Assembly (NCBI GenBank): GCA_902616645.1
Contig: CACMTO010000005.1
Coordinates: 20,942-84,941, forward strand
Reading direction: 5' to 3'
From: an uncultured Pelagibacteraceae bacterium
GTDB lineage: Bacteria; Pseudomonadota; Alphaproteobacteria; Pelagibacterales; Pelagibacteraceae
DNA: 64,000 nt
The notes beneath the pieces were generated by a model. That model was not told where the DNA came from. It made no database searches and saw only the letters and a list, made by a program, of their open reading frames with translations. The translations under genes and the position numbers were made by a program. Of the stretch, positions 22,571-30,487 are shown piece after piece (within the stretch, counting starts at the first letter, position 1; the number at the start of each line of letters is the position of its first letter).

Positions 22571-24259
22571 TTATTTAACCTCACCATATTTTGTGGCTAA
22601 AATGGGCCCAATTTTTTCAATTATTTGGCCAACAACCTCCACTGAAGTCCAGCCTGCAGTATTATACGGGGTTCCCTTATATCTTATATTTGATCCATCT
22701 CTATAATGATAAATATAATCCTTACTAATTTGAGGTTCATCAAGCATTAGTGCCAAAACAAATTTTGGTTTAGAGGTCGGAAATATTGATATGAATGAAT
22801 TAATCTTTTTTCTAGAATAACCTCCTTTCCCGCTTTTTTGTGCAGTCCCTGTTTTTCCTCCAACTTCATAACCATTAACATTTGCTAAAGAAGCTGTGCC
22901 CTCTTCTGTTGAAACAATTTTTCTTAATATAGGTAAAATTTTTTGTGAAACCTCTTTCTTTAGAATTTGATCATTTTTATCTATTTTTTTTTTTTTAATT
23001 AGTTTTGGTTTAATTTCATATCCTCCATTAACTATTATTGAATATGCTTTTGCTAATTGAAGTAATGTGGTTGTAATACCATGACCAAATGAAGCTGTGG
23101 CTAAAGGACATTTGCCCCAGATAAATTCTATTGGTTTTCCAACCTCATTAATATCAAAGGTTATTTTATCAAGAACACCAATCTTTGATAAAAACAATTT
23201 AAATTTATCTTCCCCTAATTTTTGGGCTACCCTAACAGAGCCAATATTACCCGATCTGATTAATATTTGTTCAGCCGTCAAAGTTGATGGCATTTCATTA
23301 TCATATTCCCTGATTGGGAAACCAGCACAATTTAAAGATTTCGGTAAATTAATAAACTTGGTCTCTGGCTCTAAAATATTTTCCTCAAAAGCAGCTGCAA
23401 ATGTAAAAGTTTTAAATATTGACCCAAATTCATAAATTCCTTTTGTAGCTCTATTTATATAATTAACATCTGCGATTGTTTTTCTTTCATTGGGATTAAA
23501 ATCTGGAAGTGAAACTAAAGAATAAATTTCACCATTATTAACATTCATCAAGATAGCAGCACTACCTTTTGTATTAAAGATTTTATTAAATTTAATTAAT
23601 TCGTTTCTAATCAAGAATTGAATGTCTTTATCAACAGTCAGTTGAACAGGTTTTTTTGATTTTTTTAAATCTTTATCTTGTGATTTTTCTAAGCCAGAAA
23701 TACCATTATTGTTATCATCAATTTGACCTAAAATATGACTAAATAAGTTTTTTTGAGGATACATTCTTATTAATTTTTCCTCTGGTTGAATAGATTTATC
23801 TCCTAATTGCATCAACTTCTCATAGTTTTCCTCTGAAATTTTTTTTTCTAAATAAAAAAATTTTTTCTTTTTTAAATTTTCACTAATAGTCTCAAAATTT
23901 TTATTAGGAAAAATATATTTTAAATTTAAAATTAATTTTCTCTGATCTATTACCTTTTTAGTACTAATCCCCACATCGATTGAACTAACTGTTTTTACGA
24001 GATAATTACCATTTCTATCAGTAATATCTGCTCTATAAAGGGCATTTAATGGTTGTTTTGAATTGTCTGTTTCTAGATTTTGAATATTTCTAGATCCTAA
24101 GTGGATAAGGTGAATTGTGTAAATAATAAAAATAATAAAAAAAATAAAGAAAATAAATGAAACTCTATTGAATGAAATTTTCAATTTTGATTTACTTTTT
24201 TTATATGAAAAATTACTCTGTTGATCTTCTAAAATAATTCTTGAATTTTTATTATTCAT
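22571..24259 (-). CDS. ftsI: Septal peptidoglycan transpeptidase FtsI (PBP3)
   Basis: Class B penicillin-binding protein that crosslinks septal peptidoglycan with FtsW. The 562 residues have a basic cytoplasmic N-terminus, one membrane segment at about 30-52, a pedestal domain beginning RADITDRNG, and a transpeptidase domain. Its three active-site motifs are SIFK (in YEFGSIFKTF), SGN (in LIRSGNIGSVR) and KTGT (in VGGKTGTAQKSG). The N-terminus overlaps the ftsL-like gene by eight bases. MurE-MurF follows directly, as expected for dcw ftsI. Confidence 0.95.
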   Translation of the reverse strand: MNNKNSRIILEDQQSNFSYKKSKSKLKISFNRVSFIFFIFFIIFIIYTIHLIHLGSRNIQNLETDNSKQPLNALYRADITDRNGNYLVKTVSSIDVGISTKKVIDQRKLILNLKYIFPNKNFETISENLKKKKFFYLEKKISEENYEKLMQLGDKSIQPEEKLIRMYPQKNLFSHILGQIDDNNNGISGLEKSQDKDLKKSKKPVQLTVDKDIQFLIRNELIKFNKIFNTKGSAAILMNVNNGEIYSLVSLPDFNPNERKTIADVNYINRATKGIYEFGSIFKTFTFAAAFEENILEPETKFINLPKSLNCAGFPIREYDNEMPSTLTAEQILIRSGNIGSVRVAQKLGEDKFKLFLSKIGVLDKITFDINEVGKPIEFIWGKCPLATASFGHGITTTLLQLAKAYSIIVNGGYEIKPKLIKKKKIDKNDQILKKEVSQKILPILRKIVSTEEGTASLANVNGYEVGGKTGTAQKSGKGGYSRKKINSFISIFPTSKPKFVLALMLDEPQISKDYIYHYRDGSNIRYKGTPYNTAGWTSVEVVGQIIEKIGPILATKYGEVK

Positions 24260-24557
24260 TAATTAATTCTAAGTTTTTAATTTCTATTTCACCTAAATTT
24301 TCATATATTATTTTAATTTCCTGAATATTTTTTTTTATTAATTGATCGTCGAAATATAAATTTTGAAACTCCAATAATTTTTCTGCAGAGCTAAGAAATT
24401 CATGTTCTAATTTGATTTTACCTAGGTCCTTTTTAAGAATTCTAATATTTTCTTTTTTAACAAAAATTTCATCATCTATTCTTTTTGTAGAGTTTTTAAT
24501 TATTACGGTAAATAATATCAAAAAAATAATTAAAAATGAGGTTAATAATTTTTTCAT
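24252..24557 (-). CDS. ftsL: FtsL-like division protein
   Basis: A 101-residue bitopic protein with a membrane segment at about residues 5-22 followed by a charged, coiled-coil-like region with a short leucine periodicity. This is the FtsL layout. It lies exactly between rsmH (four-base ATGA-type overlap) and ftsI (eight-base overlap), the standard ftsL position. FtsL sequences diverge quickly, so the call rests on position and topology more than on sequence. Confidence 0.75.
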   Translation of the reverse strand: MKKLLTSFLIIFLILFTVIIKNSTKRIDDEIFVKKENIRILKKDLGKIKLEHEFLSSAEKLLEFQNLYFDDQLIKKNIQEIKIIYENLGEIEIKNLELINE

Positions 24558-25564
24558 ATTTTATTTCCAATATTTTCAATCTCTATTAGATTATTAAACT
24601 TTTTAAGAACATCTGTTTCAAAATCAAAAAAATCTTTCTTTTTAATTACATACCTTAATTTTGCTGATCTAGAAGACAAATTTTTGCTTAGCTCAATTGA
24701 AGTTGGTACTTTTGGTTTTTTCTCAATTAATTTAAATAATTTTTCAGGTTGAACTGTTAAGGGTTGATATCGTGATATACTTTTATTCTCTGATAAACTT
24801 GAAAAAAAATATTTAACAATCTTATCCTCCAACGAATGAAAGGTAACAACTGCTAAAACTCCGTCTTTTTTTAAAACTTTTGATGCAGAAGTTAATCCAT
24901 AAATTAATTCACTAATTTCTTTATTTACAAAAATTCTTAAAGCTTGAAAAATTTTTGTTGCACTATGGGTTCTAAAATTTTTTTTTTTTTTGGTTTTTTC
25001 TATAATTCTTACTAATGATTGAGTATCAATTTCTTTTTTTTGCCTTTCTCTTACTATATTAACTGCAATTTTTTTTGAGTCTTTTTCATCACCAAAAAAT
25101 TTGAATATAATTTCTAATTCTTTAGCGCTTAACTTATTAATCACATCTTTTGCTGAATAATCATTAATACCCATTCTCATATTCAGATCTCCAAAAGAAT
25201 TAAATGATAAACCTTTTTTTGGATCTTTAATTTGTTTATATGAAAATCCTAAATCAAAAACAATGCCTCTTATATTTTCTTTTTTTAATTTAAGATTTTC
25301 TAGTTGGCTAAATTTAAGATTCTTAAATAAGAATCTGCTTTCGAACTTTTTTAATATCTTATCTGCCTCTTTTTTAGACTCTATGTCCCTATCTAATCCG
25401 ATTACTTTTGTATTTTTGAAGTTTAATATTTCTTTTGTGTATCCGCCCTGACCAAATGTGCAGTCAATAAATGTGCCACCATGTTGAGGGGTTAATATAC
25501 TAATTACTTCATTTAGTAGTACCGGATAATGTTTTGAAGTTTCCGATACCATGGTGGCTTCCAT
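24554..25564 (-). CDS. rsmH: 16S rRNA (cytosine-1402-N4)-methyltransferase RsmH
   Basis: Methylates N4 of C1402 in the ribosomal P site. The SAM-binding block [14 protein letters not shown], the segment [13 protein letters not shown], and [13 protein letters not shown] are typical of RsmH (formerly MraW). The 336-residue length is slightly above the norm. An internal Met at residue 5 (25552) is an alternative start. It lies 18 bases after ftsZ, although the usual order is mraZ-rsmH without ftsZ between. Confidence 0.95.
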   Translation of the reverse strand: MEATMVSETSKHYPVLLNEVISILTPQHGGTFIDCTFGQGGYTKEILNFKNTKVIGLDRDIESKKEADKILKKFESRFLFKNLKFSQLENLKLKKENIRGIVFDLGFSYKQIKDPKKGLSFNSFGDLNMRMGINDYSAKDVINKLSAKELEIIFKFFGDEKDSKKIAVNIVRERQKKEIDTQSLVRIIEKTKKKKNFRTHSATKIFQALRIFVNKEISELIYGLTSASKVLKKDGVLAVVTFHSLEDKIVKYFFSSLSENKSISRYQPLTVQPEKLFKLIEKKPKVPTSIELSKNLSSRSAKLRYVIKKKDFFDFETDVLKKFNNLIEIENIGNKI

Positions 25565-25582
25565 TTATTTTCTTGAAGAACA

Positions 25583-27049
25583 TTAATTTTTTTGTCTTCT
25601 TAAAAATGCAGGTATCTCTAGATCATCCTCTTCATTATTTTCAACATTTGATGATTCTAATAAACTCTCTGAGCTAGCCTCGTGATTGTCTGCACTAAAT
25701 AAGTCTGGCTCGTCAGTATCTACACCAAATTCTTTCAGATCATTGGATGGAGCTTCATCTTTATCTAAAGATTTAATAGCTTCTTGAGAAAATGATTGCT
25801 CATTCTCATTTGATGTGTCATGAACTATATTCTCTGCTTCTTGATTTCTCAAAAGCTCTTCATGATATTGATTATTTAAATCATCTACTGTCTCGTTACC
25901 GATATTTTCTGAAATAACCTCATTTTCAAGTTTTAATGCATTAGCACCATGTGAAATTGGGTTTGTACTTGCATTAGAAAAACTAAAAGAAGCAGTTCCG
26001 TTGCTTGTAGTAAAATCAGAATATCCAGGATTACGGTTTTGAATTCTATGAACCATATTAATTACTGATTTAGTCTCAGGTTGTTGACCATCTAAAGACG
26101 TTGCCACTATTGAAACTCTAATTTTACCATCGAGTGAAGTATCTGTAATTGCTCCAATTATAACTTCAGCGTCAGCCTCTACTTCAGATCTTATTTTATG
26201 TACTACTTCATCAACTTCGAATAATTTAAGATCTTTTCCCCCCGTGATATTTACTAATAATCCCTTCGCTCCTTTTAATGAATAATCATCAATTAGAGGA
26301 TTGCTAATAGCCATATCTGTTGCTTTCATAGCTCTACCATCCCCTTCTGCTTCTCCAGTTCCCATCATCGCCTTACCCATTGATGCCATAACAGTCTCAA
26401 CATCAGCAAAATCTAAATTAATAATTCCTGGTCTTACCATTAAATCAGTTACACTTTGAACTCCGTGCATTAAAACATTATTTGAAAGCTGAAAAGACTC
26501 TTCAAAAGTTGTTTGTTCATTTGCAATCTTAAATAGATTTTGATTAGGGATTACAATTATTGTATCAACATGTTTTCTCAACTCTTCTAATCCAATTTGT
26601 GCTCTTTTCATTCTTCCTGGACCTTCATACAGAAAAGGAAGAGTTACAACTCCTACAGTCAAAATATTTAATTCTTTTGCTGCTCTAGCAATTACATGTG
26701 CTGCACCAGTTCCTGTTCCACCTCCCATTCCAGCAGCTATAAAAACCATGTTTGCACCTTGTAAAATATTAATAATATCATTTAGAGACTCATCAGCAGC
26801 AGCTTGGCCTATATCAAGTTTTGCTCCAGCCCCTAATCCTTTTGTTAAATTTAATCCAATTTGAACTTTTGATTTTGCCTTACTATGTTTCAAATCTTGG
26901 GCGTCAGTATTAACAGCTATGAATTCTACCCCCTCCATTCCATTATCAATCATTTCATTAATAGCATTTCCTCCCGCACCACCAACTCCCATTACTAGAA
27001 GTCGTGGCTTCAATTCCTTGATCTCTGGTGCTTTAAAATTAATAGTCAT
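25583..27049 (-). CDS. ftsZ: Cell division GTPase FtsZ
   Basis: Tubulin-like GTPase that forms the Z ring. The 488 residues include the [14 protein letters not shown]-terminal loop, the tubulin signature [22 protein letters not shown] (T7 loop) and a long acidic linker rich in Asn, Glu and Ser from about residue 340. The C-terminal conserved peptide [14 protein letters not shown], normally bound by FtsA 2B and other anchors, is intact. A strong GAGGGGG ribosome-binding site precedes the ATG, unusual in this window where few starts have one. The position between mraZ and rsmH is not canonical. Confidence 0.97.
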   Translation of the reverse strand: MTINFKAPEIKELKPRLLVMGVGGAGGNAINEMIDNGMEGVEFIAVNTDAQDLKHSKAKSKVQIGLNLTKGLGAGAKLDIGQAAADESLNDIINILQGANMVFIAAGMGGGTGTGAAHVIARAAKELNILTVGVVTLPFLYEGPGRMKRAQIGLEELRKHVDTIIVIPNQNLFKIANEQTTFEESFQLSNNVLMHGVQSVTDLMVRPGIINLDFADVETVMASMGKAMMGTGEAEGDGRAMKATDMAISNPLIDDYSLKGAKGLLVNITGGKDLKLFEVDEVVHKIRSEVEADAEVIIGAITDTSLDGKIRVSIVATSLDGQQPETKSVINMVHRIQNRNPGYSDFTTSNGTASFSFSNASTNPISHGANALKLENEVISENIGNETVDDLNNQYHEELLRNQEAENIVHDTSNENEQSFSQEAIKSLDKDEAPSNDLKEFGVDTDEPDLFSADNHEASSESLLESSNVENNEEDDLEIPAFLRRQKN

Positions 27050-27064
27050 TTTTTATCCCCCTCA

Positions 27065-27520
27065 TTATTTATTTAATTGACTTTCCCATTTAAGACTTGC
27101 ACGATTCAAATTGGCTTTTTTTCTTGCTATGGCCTTAAATTTTTCAAAGATAGTTGGTTCCCAGATTTGGAATGTTTTTCCTTGTCCAACAAATAAAATT
27201 TTGTTTCTTACTTTTGAATGTTTTAACAATTTAGGTGTAAGTGAAATTCTGCCTTCGCTATCAAATTGTAAGTTTATACTCTCAGATAATATTGATGTTG
27301 CGAAATAATCTCTTTTTTCCTCAAAAGGGCTTAAAGAATCTATGGTGTTTGAAATTTTTTCTATCCTATCTTGTGGCCAGGCTTCAAGAGATGGATTATT
27401 GAAAGAAGGGTAACATATAAACCCATTATATCCTAAATTTGAAAGATATGATCTAAAACTAGCTGGCACAGACACCCTCCCTTTTTTGTCTAGTTTGTTT
27501 TCGTAGGTTGATAAAAACAT
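27065..27520 (-). CDS. mraZ: Transcriptional regulator MraZ
   Basis: AbrB-like DNA-binding protein that controls the dcw operon. The 151 residues hold the two tandem MraZ half-repeats, each with the DxxxR motif: DKKGRVSVP near residue 16 and DSEGRISLTP near residue 90. It is the first gene of the leftward dcw block. Three evenly spaced TGGGN elements lie 29-53 bases upstream of its ATG, consistent with autoregulation. An AGGAAA-type ribosome-binding site precedes the start. Confidence 0.95.
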   Translation of the reverse strand: MFLSTYENKLDKKGRVSVPASFRSYLSNLGYNGFICYPSFNNPSLEAWPQDRIEKISNTIDSLSPFEEKRDYFATSILSESINLQFDSEGRISLTPKLLKHSKVRNKILFVGQGKTFQIWEPTIFEKFKAIARKKANLNRASLKWESQLNK

Positions 27521-27548
27521 AAACCATAATTTCCTAAATTCCCTTATT

Positions 27549-27573
27549 TGGGAATTTATGGGACATTATGGGT
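27549..27573. promoter_or_regulatory. Triple TGGGN operator, probable MraZ site
   Basis: On the + strand TGGGA (27549-27553), TGGGA (27559-27563) and TGGGT (27569-27573) repeat every ten bases with five-base spacers. Published work on E. coli MraZ describes binding to direct TGGGN repeats with five-base spacers upstream of mraZ. The array here overlaps the candidate -10 box of the mraZ promoter, which would suit repression. A further inverted copy (AAATTCCC...GGGAATTT, about 27537-27558) extends the site toward the gene. Confidence 0.55.
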
Positions 27574-27591
27574 TTTTTAGCATATTGTCAA
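27565..27591 (-). promoter_or_regulatory. Candidate mraZ/dcw promoter
   Basis: Reading leftward, a perfect -35 TTGACA occupies 27591-27586, and CATAAT (five of six matches to TATAAT) occupies 27570-27565. The spacer is 15 bases, slightly short. Transcription would start near 27558, leaving a leader of about 40 bases. It is the best promoter-like sequence upstream of the 17-gene block. Confidence 0.45.
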
Positions 27592-27679
27592 TATATACAA
27601 TTTTTGATTTAATTGTAGATTATCCTTCTTTCTGCAAAGAAGATTTATGTTGGTTTATATGATTAAATTAAAAGTCTAT

Positions 27680-28033
27680 GCCAGATAAACTATAAGCCGG
27701 GTTCTGTCATTGAAACTTATCATTTATCTAGGCTCAAGATCACTCTTAAGCTCAAGCAACTAACCCTGATGACTAGCCAAGGATGGCTTTTAGTTTTACA
27801 ACAATGTCATCTCTACTTAGTCTTGCTCTCAGTGGGGTTTTCCAGCGTTCATTGTTACCAATAGAACCGGTGTGCTCTTACCACACCTTTTCACCCTTGC
27901 CATGTTATGGCGGTTTATTTTCTGTGGCACTATCCCTAGGGTCGCCCCCGCCAGGTGTTATCTGGCACTGTATCCTTGTAGAGTCCGGACTTTCCTCTTT
28001 AAAATAATTAAAGCGATAAGTCGTTTATCTGGC
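27680..28033 (-). ncRNA. rnpB: RNase P RNA
   Basis: Catalytic RNA of RNase P, which trims tRNA 5' leaders. Reading leftward, the transcript begins GCCAGATAAAC (28033-28023), which pairs with the terminal GTTTATCTGGC (27690-27680) as an 11-base P1 helix. The conserved core AGAGGAAAGTCCGGACT lies near 28000-27980, GAGGGTGAAA-like and GGTAAGAGCACACCGG blocks follow, and ACAGAACCCGGCTTATAG precedes the 3' P1 strand. This is a bacterial type A layout of about 354 bases. The ends are taken from P1 and are accurate to a few bases. An apparent + strand reading frame inside it (27783-28007) is not a gene. Confidence 0.95.
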
Positions 28034-28041
28034 TCTAGTAA

Positions 28042-28047
28042 CTTATA
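28042..28047 (-). promoter_or_regulatory. -10 box of rnpB
   Basis: Reading leftward, TATAAG at 28047-28042 lies about seven bases before the 5' strand of the P1 helix, exactly where a -10 box should be. A weak ACTTGA/TTGAAT -35-like stretch lies 14-16 bases upstream. Confidence 0.4.
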
Positions 28048-28083
28048 ATTAAATTTTAATTATTCAAGTATTTATTTCTTTGC

Positions 28084-28818
28084 TTACAGATTTTGACTTA
28101 TAAATAGACATTCTTTATCAATTATTCCATTTACTTTATTTTGCCTAAATCTTCTTTGAAATGCTAATGTCAATAATTTTGAGTTCTGCGAGTTTTTAAT
28201 ACCTCTTATTTTACAATATCCTAATCTATATAGATTTTTCAAAAATTCCATTTTTTCAGATGAATTAATCATAATATTTCTTTTTTGAATTAATTCTTTT
28301 TGATCAAGACTGTGCCAATGACATAGATTTTTTTTTGAAAGTCTATACCATGGAAACTTTTCGCCTGGGTCTATTTTTCTTGATGGAGCTATATCTGAAT
28401 GTCCTAAAATATTAATAGGTTTTATTCTATATTTCTTAGTGAGAAATTTTAATAATTTTTCAAGTGACGTAATTTGCTTTATAGAAAAATTTTTGTATCC
28501 ATTTTTATGTCCTGGATTATTTATCTCAATGCCAATAGAATTCTTATTTAACGAATTATATTCTCTCCAACTTGACTTACCTGCGTGCCATGCTTCATAC
28601 AAATCAGGTACTATACTTAATACTTCGCCATTATTTTTAATGAAATAATGGGAACTTACTTGACTCTTAAAATTACATAATCTTTTAATCGCATGAATTT
28701 CTTTTTTCATTCCAGTGTAATGAATTATAATAAACTGAATTGACTTTTTAGGTCTTTTCAGCGGGTTAAAATTGATGGAGTATTTTCTGATCAAATTTAT
28801 GCCTATTTTTCGATCCAT
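28084..28818 (-). CDS. ampD: AmpD-like N-acetylmuramoyl-L-alanine amidase
   Basis: Zinc amidase that cleaves the bond between MurNAc and L-Ala in muropeptides for wall recycling or turnover. The amidase_2 domain (about 20-170) contains the zinc ligands: His in FIIIHYTGMK, His in ILGHSDIAPSRKIDPG, and the nearby Asp. GIEINNPGHKNGY is also typical. Residues from about 195 to the end (LYRLGYCKI ... LAFQRRFRQNKVNGIID) look like a small peptidoglycan-binding domain, so this is the longer AmpD/AmiD-type form. No signal peptide is evident, favouring a cytoplasmic AmpD role. Confidence 0.85.
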   Translation of the reverse strand: MDRKIGINLIRKYSINFNPLKRPKKSIQFIIIHYTGMKKEIHAIKRLCNFKSQVSSHYFIKNNGEVLSIVPDLYEAWHAGKSSWREYNSLNKNSIGIEINNPGHKNGYKNFSIKQITSLEKLLKFLTKKYRIKPINILGHSDIAPSRKIDPGEKFPWYRLSKKNLCHWHSLDQKELIQKRNIMINSSEKMEFLKNLYRLGYCKIRGIKNSQNSKLLTLAFQRRFRQNKVNGIIDKECLFISQNL

Positions 28819-28852
28819 TTTTGTTAAATAGTTAATTTACTTTAATGATTTA

Positions 28853-28858
28853 TATAAT
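28853..28858 (+). promoter_or_regulatory. Candidate -10 box for mlaA
   Basis: A perfect TATAAT ends 12 bases before the mlaA ATG. A weak GTTAAT lies 16 bases upstream as a possible -35. The leader would be only a few bases long. Confidence 0.3.
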
Positions 28859-28870
28859 ATAAGAACAACT

Positions 28871-29659
28871 ATGTTTAAAAAATTTATACTTGTATCATTT
28901 ACAACCCTTGCGCTAACTATTAGCGCTAATGCTGCTTCAGATGGAGAATTGATTTTGAAGAAAAATGAGCCAACTGAAATAAAAGATTGTTCAGAAACAT
29001 TTAACAGAGCTACTTTTGCATTCAATCAAGCTTTAGATGGTATTATTTTTAAGCCAATCGCAAAAATTTATAGAGTTCTGCCTTCTCCTGTTAGATCGGG
29101 TGTGAATAATTCATTAGATAACCTCTCTAACTTAGTAACAATTCCAAATAATATTTTACAAGGAGAATTTAAGCAAGCAGGAGTGAATACAGGAAGATTA
29201 CTATTAAATAGTACAGTAGGAATTTTAGGAATAGTTGATGTAGCAGAGCAAATTGGTTTTCCAGAATATGAGAAAGAAGATTTTGGTCAGTCTTTTGCAA
29301 AACATGGTATGGGTCCTGGATGTTACTTGGTATTACCTGTTTTAGGTCCAAGCACTGCTAGAGATACAATTTCCTCAACTTTAAATTTCGTAGGTGGAGA
29401 TGCTTGGTATAATTTAACAGTTAGAAATGATACTCAATATTTTTCAGATATAGATTATTATACTTCAAAGGTAACAGAGGGAGTTAATTTTAGAGCCAAA
29501 AATTTTGACGATATAGAAAGTTTAAAAGAAAATTCTTTGGATTTTTATGCTTCAGTAAAAAGTTTATATCTTCAGGACAGACAACAAAAAATTTTAAACA
29601 CTAAAAAAATTATTGAAACCCAAAATGATAGTGATTGGGAAGAAATCGATAGTCAATAA
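28871..29659 (+). CDS. mlaA: Phospholipid retrograde transport protein MlaA (VacJ)
   Basis: Outer-membrane protein that removes misplaced phospholipids from the outer leaflet and hands them to MlaC. A signal peptide covers residues 1-21 (ending SANAA). The VacJ domain is clear: ETFNRATFAFNQALDGIIFKPIAKIY, LLLNSTVGILGIVDVAEQIG, EDFGQSFAKHGMGPGCYLVLPVLGPSTARDTI. No lipobox Cys is present at the signal cleavage site, so it may not be a lipoprotein, unlike E. coli MlaA. mlaC follows 17 bases later. Confidence 0.92.
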   Translation: MFKKFILVSFTTLALTISANAASDGELILKKNEPTEIKDCSETFNRATFAFNQALDGIIFKPIAKIYRVLPSPVRSGVNNSLDNLSNLVTIPNNILQGEFKQAGVNTGRLLLNSTVGILGIVDVAEQIGFPEYEKEDFGQSFAKHGMGPGCYLVLPVLGPSTARDTISSTLNFVGGDAWYNLTVRNDTQYFSDIDYYTSKVTEGVNFRAKNFDDIESLKENSLDFYASVKSLYLQDRQQKILNTKKIIETQNDSDWEEIDSQ

Positions 29660-29676
29660 TCTCCTCTATTTTTATC

Positions 29677-30270
29677 ATGAAAATTAGAAAAATTATTTTT
29701 ACATTTTTAATATATCTTATTTGTTCAAGTAAATTATATTCAATAGAGGCTGACGTATTTGTTCAATCTACAATAAATAGAGCTTCGGAAGTATTGTCGG
29801 AAGATATATCTAAAGAAATAAAAATAAAGGAATTGAAAAAAATAGCCAAAGATACTGTAGATATAAAAAGAATTGGTTTTTATACTCTAGGACCAATTCG
29901 AAAAAATTTAACAGATGATCAAAAGATTAGATATAGCCAATTATTTGAAGAATATTTCTTAACAAGTTTTTCAAATAGATTAGTAGTATATTCGAATCCA
30001 GATATTGATGTTTATGATAAAAAAATTCTCAGTGAAAAATTCGTAATCGTCAATAGCTTATTAAAAGGGACCGAGGAAAGACCAGAAGTAAAAATCGATT
30101 GGAGAATATACACAAAAAATCCAGAAAAACCTTTGATACTTGATTTAATAATTGAGGGTTTAAGTTTAGCACGAACGCAAAAAGAGGAATTTGCATCTAT
30201 CTTAAATTCAAACGATGGAAATATTAATGCTCTTTTTGAAACATTGGAAAGTTTCTCAAATAGTAATTAA
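29677..30270 (+). CDS. mlaC: Periplasmic phospholipid-binding protein MlaC
   Basis: Shuttles phospholipid between MlaA in the outer membrane and the MlaFEDB transporter in the inner membrane. The 197 residues start with a signal peptide (about 1-22, ending LYS) and match the Ttg2D/MlaC family: IGFYTLGPIRKNLTDDQKIRYSQLFEEYFLTSFSNRL, and VDWRIYTKNPEKPLILDLIIEGLSLARTQKEEF-type sequence near the end. The MlaFEDB genes are not in this window. Confidence 0.88.
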   Translation: MKIRKIIFTFLIYLICSSKLYSIEADVFVQSTINRASEVLSEDISKEIKIKELKKIAKDTVDIKRIGFYTLGPIRKNLTDDQKIRYSQLFEEYFLTSFSNRLVVYSNPDIDVYDKKILSEKFVIVNSLLKGTEERPEVKIDWRIYTKNPEKPLILDLIIEGLSLARTQKEEFASILNSNDGNINALFETLESFSNSN

Positions 30271-30279
30271 TTCAAATTT

Positions 30280-30356
30280 TGGTGGGCCCGCCAGGACTCG
30301 AACCTGGGACCAATACATTATGAGTGTACTGCTCTAACCAACTGAGCTACAGGCCC
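30280..30356 (-). tRNA. tRNA with CAT anticodon, probably tRNA-Ile2
   Basis: A complete 77-base cloverleaf with encoded CCA. Stems: acceptor GGGCCTG/CGGGCCC, D-stem GCTC/GAGC, anticodon stem GTACA/TGTAT, T-stem CCAGG/CCTGG. The anticodon loop CTCATAA gives CAT. Of the possible identities, C4-G69 and C5-G68 in the acceptor stem are known TilS recognition pairs, and TTGGTC after the anticodon stem resembles tRNA-Ile2. This favours a lysidine-modified isoleucine tRNA reading AUA. Elongator Met is the alternative. Confidence 0.9.
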
Positions 30357-30408
30357 TTGCGTAATATTAGTTACATCATTTTTTAATAGTTATCAATTAA
30401 AGATAATT

Positions 30409-30483
30409 TGGTGGGCCGTGTTGGTTACGCTCCAACTACCCCTGCAATGTCAATGCAGTACTCTACTATTGAGCTAACGGCCC
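30409..30483 (-). tRNA. tRNA-Val(GAC)-like gene with abnormal T-loop and D-loop
   Basis: A 75-base cloverleaf with encoded CCA and GAC anticodon (loop TTGACAT, position 33 T kept). The acceptor (GGGCCGT/ACGGCCC), anticodon (CTGCA/TGCAG) and T (GTTGG/CCAAC) stems are perfectly paired, and the D-stem is GCTC/GAGT. The T-loop, however, is AGCGTAA instead of TTCRANY, and the D-loop is AATAGTA with no GG pair. The stems argue against decay, while the loops break the usual tRNA elbow. It lies 52 bases from the CAT tRNA and five bases from the rpoD stop. Confidence 0.75.
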
Positions 30484-30487
30484 TAAT

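Noticed and set aside
27783..28007. A 74-codon + strand frame
   Set aside because: It lies antisense within rnpB, whose conserved core and P1 helix are clear; the open frame is a by-product of the RNA sequence.
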